Shown one piece after another: positions 9,323 to 19,092 of a DNA stretch of 64,000 nt. A model generated the notes under the pieces. It saw only the letters and a program-made list of their open reading frames with translations, was not told the DNA's origin and searched no databases. Position 1 is the stretch's first letter, and each line of letters starts with the position of its first letter. The translations under genes were made by a program, and so were the position numbers. Source of the stretch: Ferrovum sp. JA12 (GTDB taxonomy: Bacteria; Pseudomonadota; Gammaproteobacteria; Burkholderiales; Ferrovaceae); the NCBI RefSeq assembly GCF_001431705.1, contig NZ_LJWX01000002.1:587352-651351 (forward strand). Direction: 5' to 3'.

Positions 9323-10419
9323 TTGATTTATGTGAACTTTCAGCTCAATACATTAAAACCATTGCTCCTTATCAGCCTGGTAAACCCATGAGCGAATTAC
9401 AACGAGAATTGGGTTTATCAACCATTATTAAGCTCGCTTCCAATGAAAACCCCTTGGGCCCGAGTCCTTTAGCGCTAGCAGCTATTCAAACAGCGCTAAA
9501 GGATTTAGCACTCTATCCTGATGGCAATGGCTTTGAATTAAAGAGTGCTTTGGCCCAACTGAACGCAGTAGAGTTAAACAATATTGTGCTCGGTAACGGC
9601 TCTAATGATGTGTTAGAGCTGGTTGCCCGAGCGTTTTTGTCGCACGACACTGAGGCTATCTATTCACAATACGCCTTTGCTGTCTATCCTCTAGTGACCC
9701 AAGCGACAGGCGCTAAGGGTATCGTTGTACCAGCTAAGGAATATGGTCATGATTTAGCAGCCATGCTCTCTGCCATAACGGCTAAAACGCGGGTGATATT
9801 TGTGGCCAACCCCAATAATCCCACGGGGCATTTTATTCATGGTGAGCAGATCAAGGCATTTCTCAAGGCAGTGCCAAGCCAAATACTCGTGGTATTGGAT
9901 GAAGCGTACACGGAGTATTTAGATAATGATTTAACCTATGATGCGATATCTTGGTTAAGAGAATTTGATAACTTGATCATTACTCGATCGTTTTCTAAGG
10001 CCTATGGGCTCGCAGGGTTGCGGGTGGGCTGTGGCTTTGCTCACTCTGATGTGATCGCCTTGATGAACCGTGTACGCCAACCCTTTAATGTGAACCAATT
10101 GGCTTTGGTGGCGGCGGAAGCAGCTTTACATGATCAAGAGTTTTTACATAAAACTAAAGAATTAAATACAGCAGGTTTACGGCAATTAGAGAGTGCCTGT
10201 ACGGAATTAGGCTTAAGGTATTTACCCTCAAGGGGTAATTTTTTAGCCATTGAGGTGGGCCATGGGGCTCTTGAGATATATCAGCAATTACTCAACCGTG
10301 GTGTGATTGTGAGACCCGTTGCTAACTACCAATTGCCAACTTTCTTAAGAGTATCCGTAGGCTTGGCCTCTGAAAACCAATTTTTTATTGATCAACTAAG
10401 CACCATTATTAAGCCCTAG
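9319..10419 (+). CDS. hisC: histidinol-phosphate / aromatic aminotransferase
   Basis: A 366-residue class II PLP aminotransferase. Motifs are KLASNENPLGPSP near residue 38, NPNNPTG at 164-170, VVLDEAYTEY, and the PLP lysine Lys227 in TRSFSKAYGLAGLR. By sequence it is HisC-like (HisC2). Lying between pheA and tyrA, it probably acts mainly in aromatic amino acid transamination, a known second role of this enzyme in supraoperons. The ATG at 9319 overlaps the pheA TGA by four bases; an upstream in-frame extension is possible but unlikely. Whether a separate hisC exists in a histidine operon elsewhere cannot be seen here. Confidence 0.92.
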   Translation: MIDLCELSAQYIKTIAPYQPGKPMSELQRELGLSTIIKLASNENPLGPSPLALAAIQTALKDLALYPDGNGFELKSALAQLNAVELNNIVLGNGSNDVLELVARAFLSHDTEAIYSQYAFAVYPLVTQATGAKGIVVPAKEYGHDLAAMLSAITAKTRVIFVANPNNPTGHFIHGEQIKAFLKAVPSQILVVLDEAYTEYLDNDLTYDAISWLREFDNLIITRSFSKAYGLAGLRVGCGFAHSDVIALMNRVRQPFNVNQLALVAAEAALHDQEFLHKTKELNTAGLRQLESACTELGLRYLPSRGNFLAIEVGHGALEIYQQLLNRGVIVRPVANYQLPTFLRVSVGLASENQFFIDQLSTIIKP

Positions 10420-10422
10420 TTT

Positions 10423-11301
10423 ATGGCCGATCCCTATCAAACTCATCCGCGCCGAATCGCCATTATTGGTGTTGGCTTAATTGGTGGATCCTTTGCTCTT
10501 GCAATGCGTGAAGCCTCCCGAGATATCACCATTGTGGGTTACGATAAAGACGAGGTGAATCTGGCGGCTGCAAAGCAGCTTGGGGTCATTGATAGTGCAG
10601 TGCACTCCCTTGCTGCGGCGGTAAAAGAAGCTGATGTGATTCAACTGGCTGTTCCCGTGGGGCAAATGGAAACGGTATTAAGTGAAATAGCCAAAGTGAT
10701 TAGTGCCACCGCCATTATTACTGATGTGGGTAGCACCAAGGGGAATGTCATTGAGGTGGCTAAAAAAATCTTAGGTGCAGCTGTTAATCGTTTTGTGCCA
10801 GTGCACCCCATTGCTGGAGCCGAGAACAGTGGGGTGAGAGCGGCACGCAAAGATTTATTTAATCAAAAATCCGTGGTTATGGTGGAGACAGACTTTACGG
10901 ATCCACTGCCCTTCGAGATTATTCGTCGTTGCTGGCAGGCCTGTGGAGCCCGTATCGAATTGATGACGGTCAATCGCCATGACAGTGTGTTTGGGGTGGT
11001 GAGCCACTTGCCACATATTCTGAGTTACACCTTGGTTTATGATATTGCTACGCGCATTGATGCGGAAACTTTTTTTCATTTTGCCGCAAGTGGCTTTCGA
11101 GATTTCACCCGAATCGCGGGGAGCAGTCCAGAGATGTGGAAGGATATTGCGCTCGCTAACAGAGAGACATTATTGTTGGAATTATTGCGCTATCAAGATT
11201 TACTGCGCTATTTTCAAGATTCACTTGAATCTCAAGATGGTGAAGCCATTGAAAATTTTTTTAAAATCGCCCGAGATGCACGGCGCGACTGGTCTGATTA
11301 A
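10423..11301 (+). CDS. tyrA: prephenate dehydrogenase (arogenate-type possible)
   Basis: A 292-residue NAD(P)-dependent dehydrogenase of the TyrA family that feeds tyrosine synthesis. The Rossmann motif GVGLIGGSFALAM lies near residue 16. VPVHPIAGAENSGVRAARK, with the catalytic His, follows at about 125, and VVSHLPHILSYTL is the helical-domain signature. There is no ACT or chorismate mutase domain, so it is the monofunctional form. Specificity for prephenate, arogenate or both cannot be read with confidence. It starts three bases after hisC and is 18 bases from aroA. Confidence 0.93.
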   Translation: MADPYQTHPRRIAIIGVGLIGGSFALAMREASRDITIVGYDKDEVNLAAAKQLGVIDSAVHSLAAAVKEADVIQLAVPVGQMETVLSEIAKVISATAIITDVGSTKGNVIEVAKKILGAAVNRFVPVHPIAGAENSGVRAARKDLFNQKSVVMVETDFTDPLPFEIIRRCWQACGARIELMTVNRHDSVFGVVSHLPHILSYTLVYDIATRIDAETFFHFAASGFRDFTRIAGSSPEMWKDIALANRETLLLELLRYQDLLRYFQDSLESQDGEAIENFFKIARDARRDWSD

Positions 11302-11319
11302 CCGTATTATGAGAGTGTT

Positions 11320-12624
11320 ATGAGTATTACTTATCATGTATTACCAGGTGGTGTATTAACGGGCGAGATAGAGGTTCCTGGGGATAAATCCATCTCCCAT
11401 CGCAGCATCATGTTCGGAGCCATCGCCGAGGGCACCACCTATGTTAATGGTTTTTTAGAGGGCGAGGATGCTCTGTCCACCATGAATGCTTTTAGGGCCA
11501 TGGGCGTTCCTATAGAGGGTCCTATAGATGGCAAAGTGGTCATTCATGGAGTAGGGAAATATGGTTTAAAACCTCCCAAAGAGGTGATTGATTGCGGTAA
11601 CTCCGGTACCACCATGAGACTCCTCGCTGGGCTTTTAGCGGGGCAAGACTTCGCCGTCACCTTAACGGGTGATGAAACTCTATTAAAAAGACCCATGGCA
11701 AGGGTGGCTAATCCCTTAAGCCTGATGGGCGCCAATATTGACACCGAGAGTGAGGGCCGGCCTCCTTTGAGGATCCATGCCAGCTCATCGTTACAGGCTA
11801 TTGACTACACACTGCCCATGGCGAGTGCCCAGGTGAAGTCCGCTATACTTTTAGCAGGTCTTTATGCCAGGGGAGTGACCACGGTGATTGAGCCTGAGAT
11901 CACCCGTGATCATACAGAAAAAATGTTAGAAGCCTTTGGCTGTCCTCCTGTGGTTAATGGAAAAAGTATTTCTGTGGAGGGTAGCGCCCAATTAAAAGCT
12001 ACCACCATCCATGTTCCCGGAGATATTTCCTCAGCCACCTTTTTTATGGTGGGGGCTAGTATCGCACCTGGCTCTAATCTCCTTCTTAGGCACGTGGGCA
12101 TTAATCCAACTCGATCTGGCGTCATTGAAATATTGCGCTTAATGGGTGCTGATTTAACTTTTGAGAATGAATCCAGCGTGGGTGGGGAGAGAGTGGCGGA
12201 TATTCGGGTGAAATACGCGCCATTAAAGGGGATTTATATTCCAGAGAGATTGGTGAGTTTAGCTATTGATGAGTTCCCCGCAATTTTTATTGCAGCAGCC
12301 AATGCCACCGGCACCACCCTATTGTCCGGCGCCAAGGAGTTAAGAGTGAAGGAGAGCGACCGTATTCAGGTGATGGCCGATGGATTACTGGCACTAGGCG
12401 TCAACGCTATGCCAACCATGGACGGCATGGTTATTGAGGGGGGGATGTATCATGGTGGCGTCATTCAGAGTCATGGAGACCACAGAATTGCTATGAGCTT
12501 CGCTATGGCAGCTTTGCGGGCGCAAGGAGAGATCACCATTGTAGATTGTCAAAATGTGGCGACTTCCTTTCCCGGCTTTGATGAATTAGCCAAAGCCGCA
12601 GGCCTTAATATTCGTCTCACATGA
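11320..12624 (+). CDS. aroA: 3-phosphoshikimate 1-carboxyvinyltransferase (EPSP synthase)
   Basis: A 434-residue enzyme that joins PEP to shikimate-3-phosphate, the step before chorismate. Conserved regions are VPGDKSISHRSIMFGAIAEG at residue 19, DCGNSGTTMRLLAG near 90, and the loop KELRVKESDRIQ near 343 with SHGDHRIAMSFAMAAL near 385. The Gly of GNSGT in the PEP site is the usual residue, so it looks like a glyphosate-sensitive class I type, although sensitivity would need testing. The TGA overlaps the cmk ATG by four bases. In many betaproteobacteria tyrA and aroA are fused or adjacent; here they are separate. Confidence 0.96.
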   Translation: MSITYHVLPGGVLTGEIEVPGDKSISHRSIMFGAIAEGTTYVNGFLEGEDALSTMNAFRAMGVPIEGPIDGKVVIHGVGKYGLKPPKEVIDCGNSGTTMRLLAGLLAGQDFAVTLTGDETLLKRPMARVANPLSLMGANIDTESEGRPPLRIHASSSLQAIDYTLPMASAQVKSAILLAGLYARGVTTVIEPEITRDHTEKMLEAFGCPPVVNGKSISVEGSAQLKATTIHVPGDISSATFFMVGASIAPGSNLLLRHVGINPTRSGVIEILRLMGADLTFENESSVGGERVADIRVKYAPLKGIYIPERLVSLAIDEFPAIFIAAANATGTTLLSGAKELRVKESDRIQVMADGLLALGVNAMPTMDGMVIEGGMYHGGVIQSHGDHRIAMSFAMAALRAQGEITIVDCQNVATSFPGFDELAKAAGLNIRLT

Positions 12625-13277
12625 TTGCGGTTATAGCGATCGACGGACCTTCAGCCTCCGGCAAGGGGACTGTGGCTAAAGCTGTAGCAGAACAGCTTGG
12701 CTTTTATTATCTTGATAGCGGCGCGCTCTACCGCATTACAGCCTATTGCGCTAAACAACGGGGTATTAGTGAGTTAGAGGAATCTCGCCTAAACGCCATG
12801 CTTCAATCCCTGTTTATTGAATTTAAACACCATGAGGTATATGTTGATAACCACTTGGTCTCCGAAGCTATTCGCAGTGAAGAGTGTGGACAATTGGCTT
12901 CAAAAGTAGCTTCCTTAAAATTGGTACGTGAAGCATTACTGTCTCTACAGCGGGGGTTTTGTCGACCGCCTGGACTCGTAGCCGATGGCCGCGATATGGG
13001 TTCTGTGGTGTTTCCAGAGGCCATACTCAAGGTTTATTTGACGGCGAGCCCGGAGGTTAGAGCCCAGAGACGATATAACCAGTTGATCAATAAGGGAATA
13101 TCTGCTAACATAATGAACCTTTTGCAGGATATTATTGAGCGTGATCGGCGCGATCAGACGAGGACAGAGTCACCTCTCATTCAATTGGCAGATGCCCACT
13201 ATCTTGATACCACTGCACTAAGTATTGAAGAATCGGTGAGTCAGGTATTGCACTGGTTCCATGACAGTATTCAGTGA
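12621..13277 (+). CDS. cmk: cytidylate kinase
   Basis: A 218-residue nucleoside monophosphate kinase that phosphorylates CMP and dCMP. The P-loop is IAIDGPSASGKGTVAKAVAE at residues 5-24. LGFYYLDSGALYR follows, then VADGRDMGSVVFPEA, the CMP-binding segment, and RAQRRYNQL in the lid region. Its start overlaps the aroA stop, and it precedes rpsA, the order shared across proteobacteria. A 131-base leader to rpsA follows. Confidence 0.96.
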   Translation: MIAVIAIDGPSASGKGTVAKAVAEQLGFYYLDSGALYRITAYCAKQRGISELEESRLNAMLQSLFIEFKHHEVYVDNHLVSEAIRSEECGQLASKVASLKLVREALLSLQRGFCRPPGLVADGRDMGSVVFPEAILKVYLTASPEVRAQRRYNQLINKGISANIMNLLQDIIERDRRDQTRTESPLIQLADAHYLDTTALSIEESVSQVLHWFHDSIQ

Positions 13278-13304
13278 TTTTTTTGGAAGCAGTTGATGAG
13301 CTGG

Positions 13305-13330
13305 AACAACTCAGCGCGTGGTGAGTTGTT
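13305..13330 (+). promoter_or_regulatory. hairpin in the rpsA leader
   Basis: The 131-base cmk-rpsA spacer contains a nine-base-pair hairpin (AACAACTCA 13305-13313 paired with TGAGTTGTT 13322-13330, loop GCGCGTGG). No T-run follows, so it is not a standard intrinsic terminator. An AT-rich stretch (TGTAATATATATC) follows at once and could hold a promoter. In E. coli, S1 represses its own translation through a structured leader, so a similar role is possible, but this is inference. Confidence 0.4.
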
Positions 13331-13408
13331 GTAATATATATCTATCAACTGTTTTATTTAACTGACCCCGTTACGCGGCGGGTGATATAAAATAGGTAAT
13401 TGTTTTTC

Positions 13409-15124
13409 ATGAATACAACCCATCTACAAACCTCTACAACTGAAAGTTTCGCAAGCTTGTTTGAGGAAAGTCTCTCCCATCAGGAAATGCGCATCGGTGA
13501 AGTGATCACCGCTGAAGTGGTCGGCATTGACGGCAATTTTGTTATTGTTAATGCAGGTTTGAAATCAGAAAGTTTAATTCCCATAGAAGAATTCAAAGAT
13601 GATCGTGGTGCTTTGGAAGTTGTTGTAGGTGACTTCGTTAAAGTAGCCATTGACACACTAGAAGACGGCTATGGTTCCACTAAACTCTCCCGTGAAAAGG
13701 CCAAACGTCTAGCCGCTTGGCTTGATTTGGACGACGCCATGACCAAGGGCACCTTAGTGACCGGTATGGTCAGCGGCAAGGTGAAGGGTGGTCTCACCGT
13801 GATGGTTAATGGCATCAGAGCCTTTTTACCGGGCTCCTTAGTGGATGTGCGCCCAATTAAAGATACCTCTCCCTTTGAAGGCAAGGAGATGGAATTCAAA
13901 GTGATCAAACTCGATCGCAAACGCAATAACGTGGTAGTTTCCCGTCGCGCGGTAATGGAAGCTTCCCAAGGTGCTGATCGTGAGAATCTTCTTGAGAATC
14001 TAAAAGAGGGTTCTGTAGTGAAAGGTGTAGTTAAAAACATCACCGATTACGGTGCATTCGTTGATTTAGGTGGAATTGATGGTTTGCTACACATTACCGA
14101 CTTAGCCTGGCGTCGTGTTAAACATCCCTCAGAAGTACTTAATGTAGGCGATGAGGTGGAAGCCAAAGTCTTAAAATATGATCAAGATAAAAACCGCGTA
14201 TCCTTGGGCCTCAAACAATTAGGTGATGATCCATGGGTCGGCTTAGCACGTCGTTATCCTGAGAAAACCCGCTTATTTGGTAAAGTCACCAATCTCACTG
14301 ACTACGGTGCCTTTGTTGAAATCGAACCAGGTATTGAAGGTTTAGTTCACGTATCTGAAATGGACTGGACCAACAAAAATGTTCATCCCTCAAAAGTGGT
14401 TCAATTAGGTGATGAAGTGGAAGTGATGATTCTTGAAATTGATGAAGAACGTCGTCGCATTTCACTTGGTATGAAACAATGCCGTACCAATCCTTGGGAA
14501 GAGTTTGCTGCCACCCACAACAAGAATGACCATGTTAAAGGTCAAATTAAGTCCATTACAGACTTTGGCGTGTTCATTGGCTTGCCCGGTGGTATTGATG
14601 GTTTAGTTCACTTATCTGATTTATCCTGGAGTCAAACAGGCGAAGAGGCTGTGCACAACTACAAGAAGGGTGATGAAGTAGAAGCTATTATTCTCGCTAT
14701 CGACGTAGAGAGAGAAAGAATCTCTCTCGGCGTTAAACAGCTCTCAGGCGATCCTTTCTCTAATTTCACTGCCGTCAATGATAAGGGTGCGATTGTTAAA
14801 GGAACTGTAAAGTCAGTGGATGCTAAGGGTGTGGTGATTGATTTAGGTGATGATATCGAAGGATATTTGCGTGCCTCTGAAATTTCCCGTGAGCGAGTGG
14901 AAGATGCTAAAGCACATTTCAGTGAAGGGGATGCTGTTGAAGCCGTCATTCTTAATGTAGATCGCAAAAATAGAAACATTAATTTGTCGATCAAAGCTAA
15001 GGATGCTGTGGATGAGAGTGCCGCTATGCAACGTGTGACCGCTGATAATCCTGCTAATGCCGGAACCACCAGTTTGGGAGCTTTGTTGAAAGCCAAACTT
15101 GAAAACCAATCCTCAGAGGGTTAA
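13409..15124 (+). CDS. rpsA: 30S ribosomal protein S1
   Basis: A 571-residue S1, which binds mRNA and helps initiation on structured or weakly matched messages. Six S1 RNA-binding repeats can be seen. The clearest are [20 protein letters not shown] near residue 200, [20 protein letters not shown] near 287, [20 protein letters not shown] near 375 and [20 protein letters not shown] near 462. I use ATG 13409, three codons inside the longest frame that begins at a TTG. The ribosome site is very weak (AAAATAGG well upstream), which is also typical of E. coli rpsA and its autoregulation. ihfB follows eight bases later. Confidence 0.97.
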   Translation: MNTTHLQTSTTESFASLFEESLSHQEMRIGEVITAEVVGIDGNFVIVNAGLKSESLIPIEEFKDDRGALEVVVGDFVKVAIDTLEDGYGSTKLSREKAKRLAAWLDLDDAMTKGTLVTGMVSGKVKGGLTVMVNGIRAFLPGSLVDVRPIKDTSPFEGKEMEFKVIKLDRKRNNVVVSRRAVMEASQGADRENLLENLKEGSVVKGVVKNITDYGAFVDLGGIDGLLHITDLAWRRVKHPSEVLNVGDEVEAKVLKYDQDKNRVSLGLKQLGDDPWVGLARRYPEKTRLFGKVTNLTDYGAFVEIEPGIEGLVHVSEMDWTNKNVHPSKVVQLGDEVEVMILEIDEERRRISLGMKQCRTNPWEEFAATHNKNDHVKGQIKSITDFGVFIGLPGGIDGLVHLSDLSWSQTGEEAVHNYKKGDEVEAIILAIDVERERISLGVKQLSGDPFSNFTAVNDKGAIVKGTVKSVDAKGVVIDLGDDIEGYLRASEISRERVEDAKAHFSEGDAVEAVILNVDRKNRNINLSIKAKDAVDESAAMQRVTADNPANAGTTSLGALLKAKLENQSSEG

Positions 15125-15132
15125 TCCTTAAC

Positions 15133-15435
15133 ATGACTAAATCTGAGTTAATAGATCTGTTGTCTTTGAAATACAGCCAATTGGTGACAAAGGATACTGA
15201 ATTGGCCGTTAAGACGATCCTAGATGCCATGAGTCAATCTTTGGTTGCAGGGGAGCGGATTGAAATTCGTGGTTTTGGTAGTTTTGGATTGAACCATCGA
15301 CCACCCAGACAGGGCAGAAATCCTAAAACAGGAGAAAAAGTGTTGGTGCCAGAAAAGCACGTGCCTCACTTTAAACCTGGCAAGGAGCTCCGTGACCGAG
15401 TGGACTTCTCTAAGAGTGATGGGAAAAGTCTCTAA
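15133..15435 (+). CDS. ihfB: integration host factor subunit beta
   Basis: A 100-residue HU/IHF-family protein that, as a dimer with IhfA, sharply bends DNA. The N-terminal [10 protein letters not shown] helix is followed by the [20 protein letters not shown] arm, with the conserved Pro at its tip, and then [24 protein letters not shown]-beta is favoured over HU by the location directly downstream of rpsA and by the [11 protein letters not shown] tail. A strong intrinsic terminator lies nine bases after the stop. Confidence 0.95.
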   Translation: MTKSELIDLLSLKYSQLVTKDTELAVKTILDAMSQSLVAGERIEIRGFGSFGLNHRPPRQGRNPKTGEKVLVPEKHVPHFKPGKELRDRVDFSKSDGKSL

Positions 15436-15443
15436 AGCAAAAT

Positions 15444-15474
15444 AAAAACGGGTGTTAAACACCCGTTTTTATTT
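15444..15474 (+). terminator. intrinsic terminator after ihfB
   Basis: A 12-base-pair hairpin, AAAAACGGGTGT (15444-15455) with ACACCCGTTTTT (15459-15470), loop TAA, ending in a T-rich tail. It separates the rpsA-ihfB unit from lapA. It also shows that lapA should not begin at the in-frame upstream codons, which lie inside the hairpin. Confidence 0.9.
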
Positions 15475-15502
15475 TAAAATAGAGAAAAATAGGGAAAACA
15501 TC

Positions 15503-15823
15503 ATGTTCTATATTAAGTGGATTGTCCGCATTGTAGTCTTCATTTTACTATTGGGTTTTGCGGTTAAAAATGTGGAACCGGTAACGCTGAAATACTTCCT
15601 TAATTATCAGTGGCATGAACCCCTTATTGTCTTTCTGCTGATTTTCTTTATTGTGGGGGTAAGTGTGGGATTATTAGTTGCCACAGGAAGTTTATTCAAA
15701 CAACGCCGCGAGTTGCAACATTTACGCCGTGAGTTTAATCAATTAGAAAAATCCATGGAATTAGCCAGTCAACCCAAACCCCTTCGTGATGTATCCACCG
15801 CAGCGCATATTGATGTGGTTTGA
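15503..15823 (+). CDS. lapA: LapA-domain inner membrane protein (DUF1049)
   Basis: A 106-residue protein with two membrane segments, IVRIVVFILLLGFAV at residues 7-21 and a second at about 41-63 (IVFLLIFFIVGVSVGLLVAT). A short cytoplasmic coiled region follows (RRELQHLRREFNQLEKSME). It matches LapA, which works with LapB in LPS assembly control. The ATG at 15503 was chosen because upstream in-frame codons overlap the ihfB terminator. A purine-rich AGGGAAAA lies before it. The gene ends just before lapB, so the two are one unit. Confidence 0.88.
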   Translation: MFYIKWIVRIVVFILLLGFAVKNVEPVTLKYFLNYQWHEPLIVFLLIFFIVGVSVGLLVATGSLFKQRRELQHLRREFNQLEKSMELASQPKPLRDVSTAAHIDVV

Positions 15824-15846
15824 ACTTTAATGGCATTAAATTAATT

Positions 15847-17049
15847 ATGATGGATTTTCAAGCATATTGGCTATTGGTTATTCCTGTTTTTTTTGGTTTA
15901 GGATGGCTAGCCGCTAGAGTAGATATTAGACATTTACTGTCAGAGTCGAGGGCGCTACCAGCCTCTTATTTTAAGGGTTTAAATTTTCTGTTAAACGAGC
16001 AAACCGATAAGGCCATTGAGTCCTTTATCGAGGTGGCGCAAACGGATCAACAAAGTGTGGAATTGCAGTTTGCTCTAGGGGGCTTGTTTCGCCGTCGGGG
16101 CGAGGTAGATCGAGCCACTAAAATGCATCAAAGTCTGCTGGATCGCTCTGACTTGACGCCACAACAAACAACACAAGCATTGCATGAACTCGCTGAGGAC
16201 TATTTAAAAGCAGGCTTCTATGATCGGGCGGAAGCTTTGTTTATTGAACTCAAAAAAACTGCCTTAAGCGATGTCGCTATTCGCTCCTTGTTAGATATAT
16301 ATGTCACAGAAAAAGAATGGTTAAAGGCCATTGATACCGCACAAGAACTGGGTGGGAACAACAGTGATATGGGCAGTAAAGAGATTGCCCACTTTTATTG
16401 TGAATTAGCTTTAATAGAATATAGCCGCTCTAATTTCGAGGCTGCTAAAAAGCAATTAGAAGAAGCTCTTCTTTGGAATAAAAAATGCGTGCGTGCCTAT
16501 ATTATTCAAGGTCAATGGGCTAAGCAAAATGGAGAGTTTGAGAAAGCAGTGGAATACTGGTTGTACATTGAACAGCAATCCCCTGATTACTTATTCCTTA
16601 TTGCGGATTCCTTCATGGAAACCATGAAGCAGTTAAATCGATTAGATGAAGCTATTCTGTTACTGCGCGGTTGGGTGGAGCGTTTTCCGACTCTGGATTT
16701 ACTGTCTACCTTATTTAAAAGCTTACTTGAGAGCCGTGGTGGAGAAGTGGCCTATCAGAGTATTAAGGAAGAGTTTACTCGTAATCCCTCCTTGGGTTCC
16801 CTAGACAAATACCTGGAAGCCCAGTTAGTGACAGTGGCCCCAGAGTTGAGATCAGATTTGCAGTTAATCAGAGACTTAGTGCATCAGCACAATGTTAAAA
16901 CCTCTTACTATCAATGTCACACCTGTGGCTTTAAGGCAAAAACTTATTTCTGGCATTGTCCTGCCTGCGCTGGATGGGATACTTATCCTCCTAAGCGAAA
17001 CAGTGACAGTGACAGTGACAATCAATCACACACCAAATTGAGCATGTAA
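15847..17049 (+). CDS. lapB: lipopolysaccharide assembly protein LapB (YciM)
   Basis: About 400 residues. An N-terminal membrane anchor ([20 protein letters not shown]) leads into a series of TPR-type helical repeats, for example [20 protein letters not shown], and a C-terminal rubredoxin-like zinc module (CHTCGFKAK...CPAC). LapB tethers to the inner membrane and promotes FtsH degradation of LpxC, thereby limiting LPS synthesis. The start is uncertain: ATG 15847 and 15850 are adjacent, and a TTG at 15820 overlaps the lapA stop. The tail SDSDSDNQ comes from a short GTGACA repeat. Its TAA overlaps the pyrF ATG by one base. Confidence 0.92.
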   Translation: MMDFQAYWLLVIPVFFGLGWLAARVDIRHLLSESRALPASYFKGLNFLLNEQTDKAIESFIEVAQTDQQSVELQFALGGLFRRRGEVDRATKMHQSLLDRSDLTPQQTTQALHELAEDYLKAGFYDRAEALFIELKKTALSDVAIRSLLDIYVTEKEWLKAIDTAQELGGNNSDMGSKEIAHFYCELALIEYSRSNFEAAKKQLEEALLWNKKCVRAYIIQGQWAKQNGEFEKAVEYWLYIEQQSPDYLFLIADSFMETMKQLNRLDEAILLLRGWVERFPTLDLLSTLFKSLLESRGGEVAYQSIKEEFTRNPSLGSLDKYLEAQLVTVAPELRSDLQLIRDLVHQHNVKTSYYQCHTCGFKAKTYFWHCPACAGWDTYPPKRNSDSDSDNQSHTKLSM

Positions 17050-17765
17050 TGACCAGTAATTCTAATCACCAAAAATCGATCATAGTTGCTTTGGATTACG
17101 CCAAAGAGAGTGACGCGCTCAATTTTGTGGCCCAGTGCGACCCCACCCTATGCCGCTTAAAAGTGGGGAAGGAGCTCTTTACCCTCGCAGGTCCTGGGTT
17201 TGTTAAAAAAATAGTGAACTTAGGTTTTGATGTCTTTTTGGATTTAAAATTTCATGATATCCCCAATACCGTGGCAGCTGCCTGCCGGGCAGCGGCGGAT
17301 TTAGGGGTGTGGATGATCAATGTACACGCCTCGGGTGGTGTTACCATGATGGAAAAAGCCCTCAATAGTCTCGAAAGCTATTCAACTTCACGACCAAAAC
17401 TCATTGCTGTGACAGTGTTAACCAGTCTGTCGCAGGAGGATTTACTGCAACTTGGCATGAAAGAATCCTTGGAGCAGCAGGTATTACGCTTAGCGACCTT
17501 AACACAAAGGTCAGGGCTAGACGGGGTGGTGTGTTCAGCTCGGGAGGCTTCACTGTTAAGAGCTCAATTGGGTCGGGAGTTTTTATTGGTAACGCCAGGT
17601 ATCCGCTTAGATGCCAGTGCCCAAGACGATCAAGTACGAGTTGTCACACCCAAGGACGCCATTCAATTGGGTTCTAACTATTTGGTAATTGGTCGGCCCA
17701 TTACCCAGAGTAAAGATCCTATTCTGACATTACAATCCATTTACTCAACCTTAAACACACTTTAA
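17049..17765 (+). CDS. pyrF: orotidine 5'-phosphate decarboxylase
   Basis: A 238-residue enzyme that makes UMP from OMP, the last step of de novo pyrimidine synthesis. The catalytic Asp-Lys-Asp set is in [12 protein letters not shown] (Asp65, Lys67, Asp70). The substrate site VTPGIRL is followed by the ITQSKDP region. IVALDYAKE at the N-terminus is also typical of the type I bacterial form. It overlaps the lapB stop by one base (TAATG). A lapB-pyrF pair is common in proteobacteria. Confidence 0.96.
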   Translation: MTSNSNHQKSIIVALDYAKESDALNFVAQCDPTLCRLKVGKELFTLAGPGFVKKIVNLGFDVFLDLKFHDIPNTVAAACRAAADLGVWMINVHASGGVTMMEKALNSLESYSTSRPKLIAVTVLTSLSQEDLLQLGMKESLEQQVLRLATLTQRSGLDGVVCSAREASLLRAQLGREFLLVTPGIRLDASAQDDQVRVVTPKDAIQLGSNYLVIGRPITQSKDPILTLQSIYSTLNTL

Positions 17766-17769
17766 AATT

Positions 17770-19092
17770 ATGCGCATCTCAATCATTGGAACAGGTTATG
17801 TGGGCTTAGTCAGCGGAGCTTGCTTGGCTGACGTGGGCAACCATGTATTGTGTCTCGATTTAAACCCTGAAAAAATTACGACTCTTAAAAATGGTGGTAT
17901 TCCAATTTATGAGCCTGGCTTAGAGGAGATGGTCAAACGCAATGTGGCAGCGGGCCGACTGAATTTCACTACTAATGTGAATGAGAGCGTGGATTATGGT
18001 GAAGTACAATTCATTGCCGTGGGAACTCCCCCCGATGAAGATGGATCTGCTGATTTAAAACATGTATTAGCCGCCGCGCATAATATTGGCCAGTATATGC
18101 ATCATTCCAAAGTGATCGTAGATAAATCCACGGTACCGGTAGGTACGGCTGATAAAGTAAAGCGGGCCATAATAGAGGAGTTAACGAGGCGTGGGGTCAA
18201 TATCCCCTTTAGTGTGGTGTCTAACCCTGAGTTTTTAAAGGAGGGAGCCGCCATTGAGGATTTTATGCGCCCTGATAGGATTGTGGTGGGCGCTGAGGAT
18301 GCCCATGCCATTGAAGTCATGCGGAACCTGTACGCTCCTTTTCAGCGCAACCATGAACGTTTGATACTGATGGATGTAAAATCAGCAGAGCTCACCAAGT
18401 ACGCGGCCAACGCCATGCTGGCCACACGAATTTCCTTTATGAATGAGTTGGCACTTCTTGCCGAGCGCTTGGGGGCAGATATTGAACGGGTGCGTCAAGG
18501 CATCGGATCTGATCCCAGAATTGGTTATCAATTTTTATATCCAGGCATTGGCTACGGCGGGTCATGTTTTCCGAAGGATGTGAAAGCCCTCATGAAAACC
18601 GCCAGTGAAAGTACCTTAGATTTAAAAATCCTCAACGCCGTTGAAGCAGTGAATGCTCGACAAAAAACAGTGTTATTGGAAAAAATCACCACTGTTTTTG
18701 GCACAGATCTCACCGGTAGACATTTTGCACTATGGGGTTTAGCCTTTAAACCAAACACCGATGACATGCGTGAAGCTCCTTCCAGGGTGGTGATTGATGG
18801 TCTCATTGAATTGGGGGCGAGCGTGGCGGCCTATGACCCTGTAGCTATTAGTGAGGCGACCCATCTTTACTCCCACGAACCTCGCGTCGCCTTTAGTCAC
18901 TCGCCAGAGGAGGCCTTAAATAATGCGGATGCCTTACTGATTCTCACGGAGTGGAAAGAGTTCAGAAGTCCTGATTTTATTGAAATAAAACGCCTACTCA
19001 AGCAGCCTTATATTTTTGATGGTCGTAATATTTATGATCCGCAACAGGTGAGGGCAGCAGGGCTTCATTACTCAGGCATTGGACGCTTATAA
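17770..19092 (+). CDS. ugd: UDP-glucose 6-dehydrogenase
   Basis: A 440-residue NAD-dependent dehydrogenase that oxidises UDP-glucose to UDP-glucuronate in two steps. The Rossmann motif [19 protein letters not shown] is at residues 5-23. The catalytic Cys266 is in [16 protein letters not shown], and Lys210 in [12 protein letters not shown] is the conserved helper residue. UDP-glucuronate feeds capsule, exopolysaccharide, or aminoarabinose and galacturonate modification of LPS. It lies between pyrF and hldE1 and overlaps the latter by one base, so an LPS-related role is likely here. Confidence 0.96.
   Translation: MRISIIGTGYVGLVSGACLADVGNHVLCLDLNPEKITTLKNGGIPIYEPGLEEMVKRNVAAGRLNFTTNVNESVDYGEVQFIAVGTPPDEDGSADLKHVLAAAHNIGQYMHHSKVIVDKSTVPVGTADKVKRAIIEELTRRGVNIPFSVVSNPEFLKEGAAIEDFMRPDRIVVGAEDAHAIEVMRNLYAPFQRNHERLILMDVKSAELTKYAANAMLATRISFMNELALLAERLGADIERVRQGIGSDPRIGYQFLYPGIGYGGSCFPKDVKALMKTASESTLDLKILNAVEAVNARQKTVLLEKITTVFGTDLTGRHFALWGLAFKPNTDDMREAPSRVVIDGLIELGASVAAYDPVAISEATHLYSHEPRVAFSHSPEEALNNADALLILTEWKEFRSPDFIEIKRLLKQPYIFDGRNIYDPQQVRAAGLHYSGIGRL

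Noticed and set aside
13669..15109. Long open frames on the minus strand inside rpsA.
   Set aside because: They are shadows of the strongly conserved S1 repeats, with no ribosome sites and no recognisable protein.
15452..15502. An N-terminal extension of LapA upstream of ATG 15503.
   Set aside because: It would start inside the ihfB terminator hairpin and is not seen in the LapA family.
16999..17022. GTGACA short tandem repeat at the end of lapB as a phase-variation tract.
   Set aside because: Only about four units, at the extreme C-terminus, in six-base steps that keep the frame; switching is unlikely.
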